A program made the position numbers and the translations under genes. From CAZJUR01 sp964549525 (GTDB lineage Bacteria > Patescibacteriota > Saccharimonadia > Saccharimonadales > Saccharimonadaceae): a DNA stretch of 64,000 nucleotides. The stretch is from assembly GCA_964549525.1 (NCBI GenBank), contig CAZJUR010000002.1, positions 28,654 to 92,653 of the forward strand, in the 5' to 3' direction. Positions 41,663 to 51,115 of the stretch are shown one piece after another. The notes below the pieces were generated by a model. The model had not been told where the DNA came from. It was given only the letters and a program-made list of their open reading frames with translations, and did not search any database. Positions within the stretch are counted from its first letter, which is position 1; every line of letters begins with the position of its first letter.

Positions 41663-42686
41663 AGCGAAGCGTCGATTATCGGTAGCTATCGCGCTCGTTA
41701 TAGTTATATTAATTGGACTAGTTATTGCCCTAGTGACAGTATTAAGTTATCGACACAATTTATCAGCGCGAGATCCTAAAAGCACTGCTTCAGTCCGGAT
41801 AACGATAGAGAACGGTGCTTCTATACGTGCAATCACGAAGCAACTTGAAAGCAAAAAAATTATACGTTCCGCACTGGCAATGGAACAGTATATCCAATTC
41901 GAGCGACCACAGGCCCAACTTCAAGCAGGGAGATATGCTCTTTCGCCTCGTGACTCAGTGCCACAGATTGTCAAACATCTCGAGAGCGGCAAGACAGATC
42001 TATTTATGGTAACCATTCTTCCTGGTCGCACATTATCTGAGCTTAAAAAAGATTTTGCCAAGAAAGGCTATAGCCAAAAAGAGATTAATGCTGCGCTTGC
42101 ATACAGCTATGACTCACCGCTCTTAAAAGATAAACCTGCAACTTCAGACCTCGAGGGGTACATCTATCCTGAAACATTTGAAATGCAGTCGGATGCCCCT
42201 CTAACCAGCTTAATTCAGCGATCAATTGATACCTTATATCAAAAAATAAAAGACGATAAGCTAGAAGAAGCATTTAAGAAGCGTAATTTATCTCTATACC
42301 AAGCCCTGACGCTTGCCTCAATTATCCAGCAAGAGTCTCCCGACCCCAGCGATCAAAAAAAGATTGCACAAGTGTTCTTTCTTCGACTCCAAAAAGACAT
42401 GAAACTAGAAACGGATCCAACATTTATCTATGCAGCCGAGAAGTTGGGCGTAGAACCGCGCGTGACAGTGGACTCACCGTATAATACCCGTTTATACAAA
42501 GGGCTACCACCCGGACCTATAGGAAATATGAATTATCAAGCTCTCGAGGCGGTAGCGTATCCCGCAGAGGGAGAGTACCTCTATTTTGTATCTGGTGATA
42601 ATGGTGTAACCTATTTTTCCAAAACTCTTGAAGAGCACGAACAAAATACAAAACTACACTGTAAAAAACTCTGCCAACTCTTTTGA
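41643..42686 (+). CDS. mltG: Endolytic murein transglycosylase MltG
   Basis: Membrane-anchored YceG-family enzyme that cleaves nascent glycan strands and sets their length. One N-terminal helix (RRLSVAIALVIVILIGLVIALVTVL), a LysM-like domain (ITIENGASIRAITKQL), then the catalytic region with LASIIQQESPDPSDQ (Glu) and ETDPTFIYA, NTRLYKGLPPGPIGN. I place the start at TTG 41643 because GGAGG is 6 bases upstream; the earlier in-frame GTG (41622) has none. 347 aa. It overlaps ruvX by 20 bases. Confidence 0.93.
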   Translation: MDQPVHKAKRRLSVAIALVIVILIGLVIALVTVLSYRHNLSARDPKSTASVRITIENGASIRAITKQLESKKIIRSALAMEQYIQFERPQAQLQAGRYALSPRDSVPQIVKHLESGKTDLFMVTILPGRTLSELKKDFAKKGYSQKEINAALAYSYDSPLLKDKPATSDLEGYIYPETFEMQSDAPLTSLIQRSIDTLYQKIKDDKLEEAFKKRNLSLYQALTLASIIQQESPDPSDQKKIAQVFFLRLQKDMKLETDPTFIYAAEKLGVEPRVTVDSPYNTRLYKGLPPGPIGNMNYQALEAVAYPAEGEYLYFVSGDNGVTYFSKTLEEHEQNTKLHCKKLCQLF

Positions 42687-42706
42687 AACTATATTTAGAC
42701 AATGTA

Positions 42707-42735
42707 TTGACACTAATATCAATAGTTGCTATAAT
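42707..42735 (+). promoter_or_regulatory. Consensus sigma70 promoter (TTGACA-N17-TATAAT)
   Basis: Perfect hexamers with the ideal 17-bp spacer, the strongest promoter match in the window, driving the LysM-CHAP gene. Confidence 0.9.
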
Positions 42736-42741
42736 GAAACA

Positions 42742-42946
42742 AGCACTTCTGGCGCACAGTTACACTAACGATATGCCTCAGGGTGCCGATCCGAACCTGT
42801 CCACAAGATGCTACATACAATAGCTATTTATAAAAAATAATATCAATTGGTCGACATGCATCTTTTCTCTGGGTTAAACCAGTGAAAGCACTAGTAGGAT
42901 GAAAGACATATCACATAGTCACCTATGAGGTTGTCAGGAGATATAT
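42742..42946 (+). promoter_or_regulatory. Long 5' leader of the LysM-CHAP hydrolase gene
   Basis: About 205 nt between the expected transcription start and the start codon. It contains GCCGATCCGAACCTGTCC (about 42784-42801), vaguely like conserved pieces of c-di-AMP (ydaO) riboswitches. Near the 3' end is a CATAG-TCAC-CTATG hairpin, followed by AGGAG (42936-42940). I cannot fold a complete known riboswitch. A leader this long stands out where most genes have none. Confidence 0.4.
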
Positions 42947-44068
42947 ATTACATCACCATCAATATTGCGTCGCTCTTCACAGAAACGCGCACGTTCATTT
43001 CGGTCATCACTTGCAGCTAAATCCTGCTTTTATGGCGCGATATCTTTATTTGTTATTTTTGCTATTAATTCTGGTCATTCGACTGATTCAGTAACCACTT
43101 CGCAACGAAAACCAGTTGCCAGTACTCTAGAGCCAACTACTAGTAGTATTGTGCCTGATAAACCTTCATTTGATCAGGTGGTAGCTACTGATTTAGCTGC
43201 GAATTTAGCAAGCACCGTTGAATTACCTATTGCAAACAATGTTACTAATCAAGCAATTTCTCTCAGTGCAAAGAGTGAGTTTTCGCAAACATCTGACGAT
43301 GTTATTTCAAAACCGAGTTCTCTCTCCACCTCTGGGGCAACACATATAGATATTACGTCATACACTGCTAAAACCGGTGACACCGTCACTGGAGTAGCAG
43401 CACAATACGGTCTTCAACCAAATTCGATCAAATGGTCTAATAATTTACAATCGGATGCATTGGAACCTGGTCGTCAGCTCGTTATTCCACCAGTTGATGG
43501 AGTAGTGGTAACTGCCCAAAACGGAGATACCTATGCTACGTTGGCGCAAAAATACAATGCTAACCCTGAACGCGTCGCTCTCTTTAATGACGAAACAGGC
43601 TCTGGAGGAGTTGTAGCTGGTCAGCAAATTGTCATACCAGGTGGGACTGTAGCCGCACCAACAGCGCCCGCAACAAGCCGATCGAGTGCTCCTTCGACCG
43701 TTCGAACATCAGCCGATTTTGCAATGGTCATTGGCGGCGGCAACCGATATGATTATGGATATTGTACATGGTATGCATATAATCGCCGAGCTGCACTAGG
43801 CAAGCCAATTGGCGGTATGTGGGGAAATGCGTCATCGTGGGCTAGCTTAGCGCGAAGTAGCGGCTTTTCAGTCAATAATACACCTTCCGTCGGGGCAGTT
43901 ATGCAAACAGCAAGCGGAGCTGGTGGCTATGGCCACGTTGCTGTCGTAGAATCAGTTGGTGTCGATGGGAGCATTACTGTTTCAGAGATGAACTATGCCG
44001 GATGGAATCGCATCAGCTCACGAACACTTTCCGCGAGTGAAGCAGCGTCATACAACTACATTCAGTAG
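42947..44068 (+). CDS. Secreted LysM-CHAP peptidoglycan hydrolase
   Basis: Basic N-terminus (RRSSQKRARSFRSS) and hydrophobic signal or anchor (about 28-42). A Ser/Thr-rich spacer is followed by two LysM modules (ITSYTAKTGDTVTGVAAQYGLQPNSIKWSNNL..LVIPP; VTAQNGDTYATLAQKYNANPERVALFN..IVIPG). The CHAP domain has the catalytic Cys in DYGYCTWYAYNRR, His in GYGHVAVVES and a later Asn/Glu (SEMNY). The in-frame start is not ATG: ATT at 42947 sits 6 bases after AGGAG, whereas TTG at 42965 is 24 bases away. I favour ATT. Confidence 0.85.
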   Translation: MTSPSILRRSSQKRARSFRSSLAAKSCFYGAISLFVIFAINSGHSTDSVTTSQRKPVASTLEPTTSSIVPDKPSFDQVVATDLAANLASTVELPIANNVTNQAISLSAKSEFSQTSDDVISKPSSLSTSGATHIDITSYTAKTGDTVTGVAAQYGLQPNSIKWSNNLQSDALEPGRQLVIPPVDGVVVTAQNGDTYATLAQKYNANPERVALFNDETGSGGVVAGQQIVIPGGTVAAPTAPATSRSSAPSTVRTSADFAMVIGGGNRYDYGYCTWYAYNRRAALGKPIGGMWGNASSWASLARSSGFSVNNTPSVGAVMQTASGAGGYGHVAVVESVGVDGSITVSEMNYAGWNRISSRTLSASEAASYNYIQ

Positions 44069-44126
44069 TACTAATCTATCTTCTACATCTATACTTTTCT
44101 CTGTACCTCTGTTATTCTAATCAGTA

Positions 44127-45410
44127 ATGTTTGTTGATAGTGCAGTAGTGACTATACGAGCGGGCCGCGGCGGTAATGGAGCGGTCAGTTTTCGCAAAGA
44201 AAAATATATCGACAAGGGAGGCCCAGATGGTGGAGATGGCGGGAGGGGTGGCAATGTGTATGTCAAAGGAGATCCAAACCTAAACACTCTCGTCGCTTTC
44301 CGATATCATCCCGATCTTCGTGCAGCTGACGGACAAGCTGGATCAAAACGGAACAGACGAGGTAAAAATGGCGCAGATCTTATCGTGCATGTACCACTCG
44401 GTACAATCGTCAAAAATCAAGATGGGCGAGTTCTCTGCGATGTTTTAACGTCGGATTTGGAAGTTATCGCTCAGGGTGGGGCAGGTGGTTTCGGAAACAC
44501 ACACTTTAAAAGTTCTACTCGACAAGCACCTCGTGTTGCCGAAGTTGGCGAACATGGCGAAGAATTTACTGCTCAACTTGAGTTGAAACTACTCGCTGAT
44601 GTAGGATTAGTCGGATTTCCCAATGCAGGCAAATCCACTTTTTTGAGTGTGGTGTCTCAAGCGCGTCCAAAAATAGCTGATTATGCCTTTACGACGCTCA
44701 CACCTAATTTGGGAGTAGCAGATATTGACGACTCAAGTCTTTTGATCGCAGATATACCTGGCCTCATTGAAGGAGCTAGCCAGGGCAAAGGTCTCGGGGA
44801 TGACTTTTTAAAACATATCCAGCGTACCTCAGTTATTTTGCATTTAATTGATGGGTATAGCGAAGACCCTGCCGAAAAATATACAACTATTCGTTCAGAG
44901 CTCAAATCGTATGATGCTCAGTTGGTCACACGCCCTGAAGTAGTCGTCCTCACAAAAGTTGATGGTATGAGCGAAGAGTTTATCGATGCACAGCAGAAGA
45001 AACTTCGTAGCGTCCTGGATAAAGACACTCCTGTATATAGCATGTCTTCCAAATCTGGTGTTGGCACACAAGAGGTTCTTCGTCAACTCGCCCGAAAGGT
45101 ACAAGAAGTCGCCTCTCAGCAAAGTGAAACACAAGTCGCAGAAGATTCAGAACGAACGGTAATTAGTCTTGATGCGTCAGAAGATAAAAATAAATGGGAT
45201 GTGAGCAAAAAGTCTACGTATTTTAGGGTGACAGGCGAGAAGATTGAACGGTTTGCTCAGCGAACAGATTTTGATAATGTTCATAGCATTAACAGGTTGC
45301 GCGATATTATGAAAAAAATGGGCATTACTCACGAGCTCTTTCGTCAAGGTGCAAAAAGTGATAGTATAGTTCGTATTGCTGACAAACAACTAACACTTCA
45401 CGAACAATGA
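44127..45410 (+). CDS. obg: GTPase Obg
   Basis: Ribosome-assembly and stress GTPase. Glycine-rich Obg fold (RAGRGGNGAVSFRKEKYIDKGGPDGGDGGRGGNV), G1 GFPNAGKST, switch II DIPGLIEGASQGKGLG, G4 TKVD. A C-terminal OCT domain (about 350-427) is present, so the protein is full length (427 aa). The -10 TATTCT lies 8 bases before ATG. Its stop overlaps the next start (ATGA). Confidence 0.96.
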   Translation: MFVDSAVVTIRAGRGGNGAVSFRKEKYIDKGGPDGGDGGRGGNVYVKGDPNLNTLVAFRYHPDLRAADGQAGSKRNRRGKNGADLIVHVPLGTIVKNQDGRVLCDVLTSDLEVIAQGGAGGFGNTHFKSSTRQAPRVAEVGEHGEEFTAQLELKLLADVGLVGFPNAGKSTFLSVVSQARPKIADYAFTTLTPNLGVADIDDSSLLIADIPGLIEGASQGKGLGDDFLKHIQRTSVILHLIDGYSEDPAEKYTTIRSELKSYDAQLVTRPEVVVLTKVDGMSEEFIDAQQKKLRSVLDKDTPVYSMSSKSGVGTQEVLRQLARKVQEVASQQSETQVAEDSERTVISLDASEDKNKWDVSKKSTYFRVTGEKIERFAQRTDFDNVHSINRLRDIMKKMGITHELFRQGAKSDSIVRIADKQLTLHEQ

Positions 45411-46441
45411 AAACATTTTTACGATATTACGGAATAGTTTCACTTATTACCATTGGGATATGGATTTTTGTTGGTTCACGACTCGGCATCGAAGCTATGG
45501 TGCTCTGTATTATTTTGACGCTCTTAGAAATTACAATTAGTGCGGACAATGCTGTCGTCAACAGTCGAGTTCTTGTGACGCTTTCTCCGTTTTGGCAAGC
45601 GATGTTTATGACGGTAGGAATTTTTATTGCCGTATTTGTCGTGCGATTTATCTTACCTATCGTTATCGTTATGTTAGGAGCCAATCTTTCATTTAATCAA
45701 ACGCTCGATCTAGCGTTTAATGATCCAGATACGTATAGTGAAAAGCTTGATAAAGCAGAGCCGCTCATCAATGGTTTTGGGGCGTCCTTCCTCTTACTTG
45801 TTGCCTGTGAGTTTTTTATTCATAAACACCGGCGCGTGTCTTGGATCAAGCAGCTGGAGCAACCATTTGTAACGCTCGCACAAAAAGTACGTGGAGCATA
45901 TTTGTGGTTCGGTATTGGGCTCATGGCGCTCGCTCTCGCTTTTATGTCTCCAGATATTCAACCCATTGTTCTGCAGGCGATGATTGTCGCCACACTGCTC
46001 CATACGACACTTACAGTTCTTGGCCGTCTCATGGAACGATCACATAAAAAAACAGCCCATATTACCCACAAGACTGGTATGGCGGCATTTGTTGGCTTTA
46101 TTTATCTTGAAGTCCTCGATGCTAGTTTCTCGCTGGATGGAGTCATAGGAGCTTTTGCGTTAACTAACAACATTATTATTATCATGGCTGGTCTCGGAGC
46201 TGGAGCAGTCTGGGTGCGAGAAATGACACGTCATCTGGTGCACACGAACGCCTTAGTGCGATTTCGCTACTTGGAGCACGGTGCACATTGGGCGATTCTA
46301 TGTTTGTCTATTATCATGCTTTCTAAGCTCTATCACATTCACATTCCAGAGATAATTGTTGGATGTATTGGACTCGTATTTATAACTATTTCAGTGATTG
46401 CCTCATTAAAAGCCGAAAAACATCCAGCTACATCCGGGTAA
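45407..46441 (+). CDS. DUF475/TerC-family integral membrane protein
   Basis: About eight to nine membrane helices. ISADNAVVNSRVL and DASFSLDGVIGAFALTNN carry the acidic SxDN and SLDGV motifs of the TerC/DUF475 family, which in other bacteria exports metal ions such as Mn2+ to metallate secreted proteins. 344 aa. Coupled to obg by ATGA. Confidence 0.85.
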   Translation: MKTFLRYYGIVSLITIGIWIFVGSRLGIEAMVLCIILTLLEITISADNAVVNSRVLVTLSPFWQAMFMTVGIFIAVFVVRFILPIVIVMLGANLSFNQTLDLAFNDPDTYSEKLDKAEPLINGFGASFLLLVACEFFIHKHRRVSWIKQLEQPFVTLAQKVRGAYLWFGIGLMALALAFMSPDIQPIVLQAMIVATLLHTTLTVLGRLMERSHKKTAHITHKTGMAAFVGFIYLEVLDASFSLDGVIGAFALTNNIIIIMAGLGAGAVWVREMTRHLVHTNALVRFRYLEHGAHWAILCLSIIMLSKLYHIHIPEIIVGCIGLVFITISVIASLKAEKHPATSG

Positions 46442-46483
46442 ATATGAACATCTCAGGAGTGTGGTACACTAAAGCCAAGTAGT

Positions 46484-47896
46484 ATGCCAAAGACATTCTT
46501 TTTCTATGACCTTGAGACCAGCGGGTTGAATCCAAGATCGCAGCGCATCATGCAGTTTGCTGGTATGCGGACAGACGCTGCACTACGTCCTCTCGGGGAA
46601 CCAATCGATATATTTGTAAAACTTACCGAAGATATTTTGCCTGAGCCGGAAGCTATTTTAGTTACCGGTACAACGCCACAAAAAACCCGAGAAAACGGTA
46701 TTTCAGAGTCAGAATTTTGTCGCATCTTGACAGAACAAATCTTTACTCCTGATACGATCATTGTAGGGTTCAATAATATCCGGTTTGACGACGAATTCAT
46801 ACGCCACACTCTTTGGCGAAATTTTTATGATCCATATGAATGGTCATGGCAAGAAGGACGCTCGCGCTGGGATATGTTAGATGTGGTACGTATGACTCGA
46901 GCGCTGCGACCAGAAGGAATCAACTGGCCGGTAGATGAGGCCGGCCAACCGACGAATCGTCTCGAACAATTAGCGACGGCGAATGATATTTCACACACTC
47001 ATGCACATGACGCTCTCAGTGATGTCGAGGCTACAATTGGCATCACGAGGTGCATCAAACAAGCTCAACCAAAATTATTTGATTGGTTACTGAAAATAAG
47101 AGATAAAAAAGAAGTTGCTAAGCTGGTTAACGTGGTAGAGCCAGTACCATTTGTGTATTCTAGCGGGCGTTATGGCAAGGAAAAACAATTTACCACAGTC
47201 GCTTTTCCGCTTGCTCCAAGTTCTAAACCGGGTTCTATGCTTGTATATGATCTTTCGGTGGATCCTGAACAGTTTACTCATTGGACCCCGAAAGAGATGT
47301 TAAAAAGTCTTACAGCGTCATATGAAGATCGTCAAAAAGAGACATATACTAGGCTTCCCATTAAAGAGCTGCAGTTTAATCGCTGTCCCGCAGTTGCGCC
47401 GCTCGGAGTCTTCGACAAGACGAGTCAGAAGAGACTTAATATTGATATGAATACTATCGAGAATCATCTTAAAATTCTCGTGAAAAGCGATATTGGCGAC
47501 AGAGCAGCAGAAGCTTTTCGAGCACGGCCTGAGTACCCCAAACAAGAAGATGTAGAAATGCAACTATATGATAGTTTTATTCCCGATCAAGATCACGCAC
47601 GCATGGCGGTAGTTCGAGCCGCTACTGAAAGCTCTCTTGCTGACTTTCATCCTGATTTCTCGGACGAACGATTCATTGAATTACTCATTCGCTATAAAGC
47701 TCGCCAGTTTCCGAGCAGTCTTTCTAAAGATGAACAAAACCACTGGGAACTGTATCGTACAAGAAAATTCCATGCGAGTGCAGAACAATATATCCAGCAA
47801 ATCGCACATCTTATGCAGAAACGCACATCTTCACAAGACCAGTTCCTTCTAGAAGAACTTCGATTATGGTGTGAGATGAATGCACCGCTTTCATAA
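46484..47896 (+). CDS. sbcB: Exodeoxyribonuclease I (SbcB-like)
   Basis: 3'-5' single-strand DNA exonuclease of the DEDDh group. FFYDLETSGLNPRSQRIMQFAGMRTD provides DxE, IIVGFNNIRFDDEFIRHTL the second Asp, and HTHAHDALSDVEATIGI the His and last Asp. SH3-like and helical C-terminal domains follow (KARQFPSSLSKDEQNHWELYRTRKF). 470 aa is typical. It may act with the Uvr and Y-polymerase genes in repair. Confidence 0.93.
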   Translation: MPKTFFFYDLETSGLNPRSQRIMQFAGMRTDAALRPLGEPIDIFVKLTEDILPEPEAILVTGTTPQKTRENGISESEFCRILTEQIFTPDTIIVGFNNIRFDDEFIRHTLWRNFYDPYEWSWQEGRSRWDMLDVVRMTRALRPEGINWPVDEAGQPTNRLEQLATANDISHTHAHDALSDVEATIGITRCIKQAQPKLFDWLLKIRDKKEVAKLVNVVEPVPFVYSSGRYGKEKQFTTVAFPLAPSSKPGSMLVYDLSVDPEQFTHWTPKEMLKSLTASYEDRQKETYTRLPIKELQFNRCPAVAPLGVFDKTSQKRLNIDMNTIENHLKILVKSDIGDRAAEAFRARPEYPKQEDVEMQLYDSFIPDQDHARMAVVRAATESSLADFHPDFSDERFIELLIRYKARQFPSSLSKDEQNHWELYRTRKFHASAEQYIQQIAHLMQKRTSSQDQFLLEELRLWCEMNAPLS

Positions 47897-47917
47897 AGCT
47901 TGTACTTAAAATTAGTA

Positions 47918-47946
47918 TTGCATTTTAGTCAATAAAGTGATATTAT
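47918..47946 (+). promoter_or_regulatory. Promoter upstream of the 97-aa membrane protein
   Basis: TTGCAT (47918-47923), 17-bp spacer, TATTAT (47941-47946). Confidence 0.6.
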
Positions 47947-47981
47947 TCACTTTACTAAATCTTAATGCGAGGAAAAGCCAT

Positions 47982-48275
47982 ATGGTGCAAAAAAAGACTG
48001 TTGCAATGGTACTAATAACCCTATGTATATTGCTCATGAGTGAGCGTATTATCGATAGTATACTGATGTTTTTACTCGGTGGTATTATTCCGGGCACAAA
48101 GATTGCTCTATCAGCTACCGGTGGATTGCTCTTTTTTGGTCTACCACTCGTAGGAGGTATCGGCTACCCATTCCGTCGCAGTATTGCAAGAGGGATTGAT
48201 ATTTTTGTCCAGCATACTCCTTCCGAAAAACCAGTTCCCGCGCCAAATCGTCGCCGGTATCGCCAGGCCTCATAA
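47982..48275 (+). CDS. Small membrane protein, 97 aa, unknown function
   Basis: Two hydrophobic segments (about 6-36 and 40-64, the second Gly-rich: SATGGLLFFGLPLVGGIGY) and a basic Pro-rich tail (PVPAPNRRRYRQ). No family recognised. The ATG at 47982 follows GCGAGGAAA by about 6 bases, so I reject the earlier in-frame start at 47937, which would lie before the -10 box. Confidence 0.6.
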   Translation: MVQKKTVAMVLITLCILLMSERIIDSILMFLLGGIIPGTKIALSATGGLLFFGLPLVGGIGYPFRRSIARGIDIFVQHTPSEKPVPAPNRRRYRQAS

Positions 48276-48297
48276 AAATCTTGTATAATAGAGAGTA

Positions 48298-51114
48298 ATG
48301 ACAGAGTTTTTAAAAGTACGAGGTGCTTCTGAGCACAACCTCAAGTCTGTTAATATTGATATTCCTCTCAATAAGTTAGTGGTAATTACTGGTTTAAGTG
48401 GATCAGGAAAATCATCTCTAGCTTTCGATACGATTTACGCCGAAGGCCAACGACGATATGTAGAAAGTTTATCAAGCTATGCACGTCAATTCTTAGGTTT
48501 AATGGAAAAACCAGATGTCGAGCAGATTGAAGGGCTTAGTCCTGCTATATCAATAGATCAGAAGTCTACTAGTCGTAACCCGCGCTCGACTGTCGCTACA
48601 GTGACAGAAATATATGATTACTTACGCTTACTATTTGCTCGCATCGGCGTTCCGCACTGTCCAATATGCGGCAAAGCTGTTAGTAAACGAACTCCTCAAG
48701 CAATTGTCGACGAAGTCATGAAGTTTTCAGCTGGTACTAAATTGCTCATTCTTGCTCCACTCGCCAGTGAAAAAAAGGGTGAATTTGCGCATATTCCAGA
48801 ACAATACCTCAAACTAGGTTATGTTCGTGCACGTGTCGACGGCGTAATATATGCCCTAGATGAATGGCCGCAACTTGATAAAAAATACAAACATACCATT
48901 GAATTAGTTGTAGATAGGCTCATCTTTAATCCTGAAGCGCAAGGACGGATTTCACAATCGATTGAACAAGCCCTCGAACAAGCTCATGGGGCGGTAGAAG
49001 TAGTAGATGTCGAAAATAATACATCGCACGTGTATTCTCAGCGTTTTGCATGTATGGATCATCCTGATGAACCAATACCAGATATGGAGCCTCGTCTTTT
49101 TAGTTTTAACGCACCACAAGGAGCGTGTCCCACATGTACAGGACTCGGCAGTCGACTAGAAGTTGATCCTGAATTAGTTTTCAACCCAAACCTCACCATT
49201 GCTGAAGGGGCTATTCGTCCTTACAATCGGGTTAATTCTGACGCATGGTATATGAAAAAACTTGACGCTTTAGCGGAGCGACATCACTTCTCATTACACG
49301 TGCCGGTTAAACAGCTCGACGAACATGCACGTCAAAAAATACTGTATGGAACAGGCACTGAAACCTACAGAATTGCGCTCGGCAGTGGTCGATCATATGA
49401 TTCAGCCTACGAAGGAGTTATTCCTAACTTAGAACGGCGTCATAAAGAAACAGAAAGCGAATTTATGCGCAAGGATATTGAGCGATTCATGCGGGAACGT
49501 CCGTGTCATAGCTGTAACGGTGCACGCTTGAAACCGGTTGTTCTAGCAGTCACTGTACATGGTAAAAATATTGTTGATATTATACAAGCAAGCGTAGACA
49601 AAGCTCGCACATTCTTCGTTGAGACCTTAAAGCTAACCGATCAAGAGATGATTATTGCACGGCAAATTCTTCGAGAAATTACTGCTCGGTTAAGCTTCAT
49701 GCACGATGTTGGGCTTAATTATCTTGAATTGTCACGAGCGGCCAATACCTTGAGTGGGGGTGAAGCTCAACGCATCCGCCTCGCAACGCAAATCGGTTCG
49801 GGATTACGAGGAGTTATGTATGTTTTAGATGAGCCATCAATCGGGTTGCACCAACGCGATAACGATCGTTTAATTAAAACTCTGAAGCATTTACGTGATT
49901 TAGGTAATACAGTGTTAGTTGTTGAACATGATGAAGATACTATTCGCGCGGCTGATTACCTCGTTGATATAGGTCCGGGTGCGGGTGTTCATGGCGGTAC
50001 CATTGTCTCTCATGGTACGCCAGAACATGTTGCAAAAGACGCTGCCAGCATTACTGGTAAATATCTTTCTCATAAAGAAGCGATTATTGTACCAAAAAAA
50101 CGGCGTCCACGAGGAGATAAAAAACTAGTTGTTCATGGTGCGACCGAACATAACCTCAAACGCATCACTGCGGAAATTCCGTTAGGGATTATGACGGTTG
50201 TAAGTGGTGTCAGCGGGTCGGGTAAGTCAACTTTGGTCAATGATATCATCGCCAAAGAATTAGCCAGCCGATTAAATCGCGCCCAAACGGTACCGGGTGC
50301 GCATGAAAAAATTGAAGGTATCGAACATCTCGATAAAGCAATTGTAATCGATCAATCAGCTATTGGGCGAACACCACGTTCTAATCCCGCAACTTACACG
50401 GGTATTTTTACGCCAATTCGCGAATTGTTTGCAAGTATGCCGGAGGCGGGTGTACGTGGCTACAAAGCCGGACGGTTTAGTTTTAATGTAAAAGGTGGAC
50501 GGTGCGAACATTGTCAAGGTGATGGAATGATTAAAATCGAAATGCATTTCTTGCCTGATGTATATGTGACGTGCGAAGTCTGTAAAGGAAAACGATATAA
50601 TCGCGAAGCATTGGAAATCACCTATAAGCACAAAACAATCGCTGATATACTCGAAATGACTGTTGAAGAAGCGGCAACGTTCTTTGACGCGCAACCGAGT
50701 ATTAAACGAAAACTTGATACACTTCATGAAGTAGGACTTGGCTATATTACACTTGGACAACCAGCTACTACTTTTAGTGGGGGAGAAGCGCAGCGTATTA
50801 AACTCGCAACCGAATTATCCAAACGATCCACCGGTAAAACCCTCTATATACTTGATGAGCCAACGACTGGACTTCATACAGCAGATGTGAAAAAGCTTCT
50901 ACATATTCTCGATAAACTCGTTTCAACAGGAAATACTATGCTTGTTATTGAACATAACCTTGACGTAATAAAAACGGCTGATCACATTATTGATATGGGT
51001 CCAGAAGGTGGAGCTGAGGGTGGACAGATTATTGCTACTGGCACACCTGAAGAAGTTGCTACTATTACTGCATCATACACAGGTAACTATCTCAAAAAAA
51101 TGCTTAAAAAATAA
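48298..51114 (+). CDS. uvrA: Excinuclease ABC subunit A
   Basis: Damage-recognition ATPase of nucleotide excision repair. Two ABC modules: Walker A GLSGSGKSS (about 31) and GVSGSGKST (about 638), with signatures LSGGEAQRIRLATQIG and FSGGEAQRIKLATELS. The second zinc finger is complete (CEHCQGDG..CEVCKGKR). In the first zinc module the leading CxxC is C-M-D-H and the trailing one is CPTC, so a Cys3His site is likely. 938 aa is normal. The start follows TATAAT by 8 bases. Confidence 0.97.
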   Translation: MTEFLKVRGASEHNLKSVNIDIPLNKLVVITGLSGSGKSSLAFDTIYAEGQRRYVESLSSYARQFLGLMEKPDVEQIEGLSPAISIDQKSTSRNPRSTVATVTEIYDYLRLLFARIGVPHCPICGKAVSKRTPQAIVDEVMKFSAGTKLLILAPLASEKKGEFAHIPEQYLKLGYVRARVDGVIYALDEWPQLDKKYKHTIELVVDRLIFNPEAQGRISQSIEQALEQAHGAVEVVDVENNTSHVYSQRFACMDHPDEPIPDMEPRLFSFNAPQGACPTCTGLGSRLEVDPELVFNPNLTIAEGAIRPYNRVNSDAWYMKKLDALAERHHFSLHVPVKQLDEHARQKILYGTGTETYRIALGSGRSYDSAYEGVIPNLERRHKETESEFMRKDIERFMRERPCHSCNGARLKPVVLAVTVHGKNIVDIIQASVDKARTFFVETLKLTDQEMIIARQILREITARLSFMHDVGLNYLELSRAANTLSGGEAQRIRLATQIGSGLRGVMYVLDEPSIGLHQRDNDRLIKTLKHLRDLGNTVLVVEHDEDTIRAADYLVDIGPGAGVHGGTIVSHGTPEHVAKDAASITGKYLSHKEAIIVPKKRRPRGDKKLVVHGATEHNLKRITAEIPLGIMTVVSGVSGSGKSTLVNDIIAKELASRLNRAQTVPGAHEKIEGIEHLDKAIVIDQSAIGRTPRSNPATYTGIFTPIRELFASMPEAGVRGYKAGRFSFNVKGGRCEHCQGDGMIKIEMHFLPDVYVTCEVCKGKRYNREALEITYKHKTIADILEMTVEEAATFFDAQPSIKRKLDTLHEVGLGYITLGQPATTFSGGEAQRIKLATELSKRSTGKTLYILDEPTTGLHTADVKKLLHILDKLVSTGNTMLVIEHNLDVIKTADHIIDMGPEGGAEGGQIIATGTPEEVATITASYTGNYLKKMLKK

Positions 51115-51115
51115 T

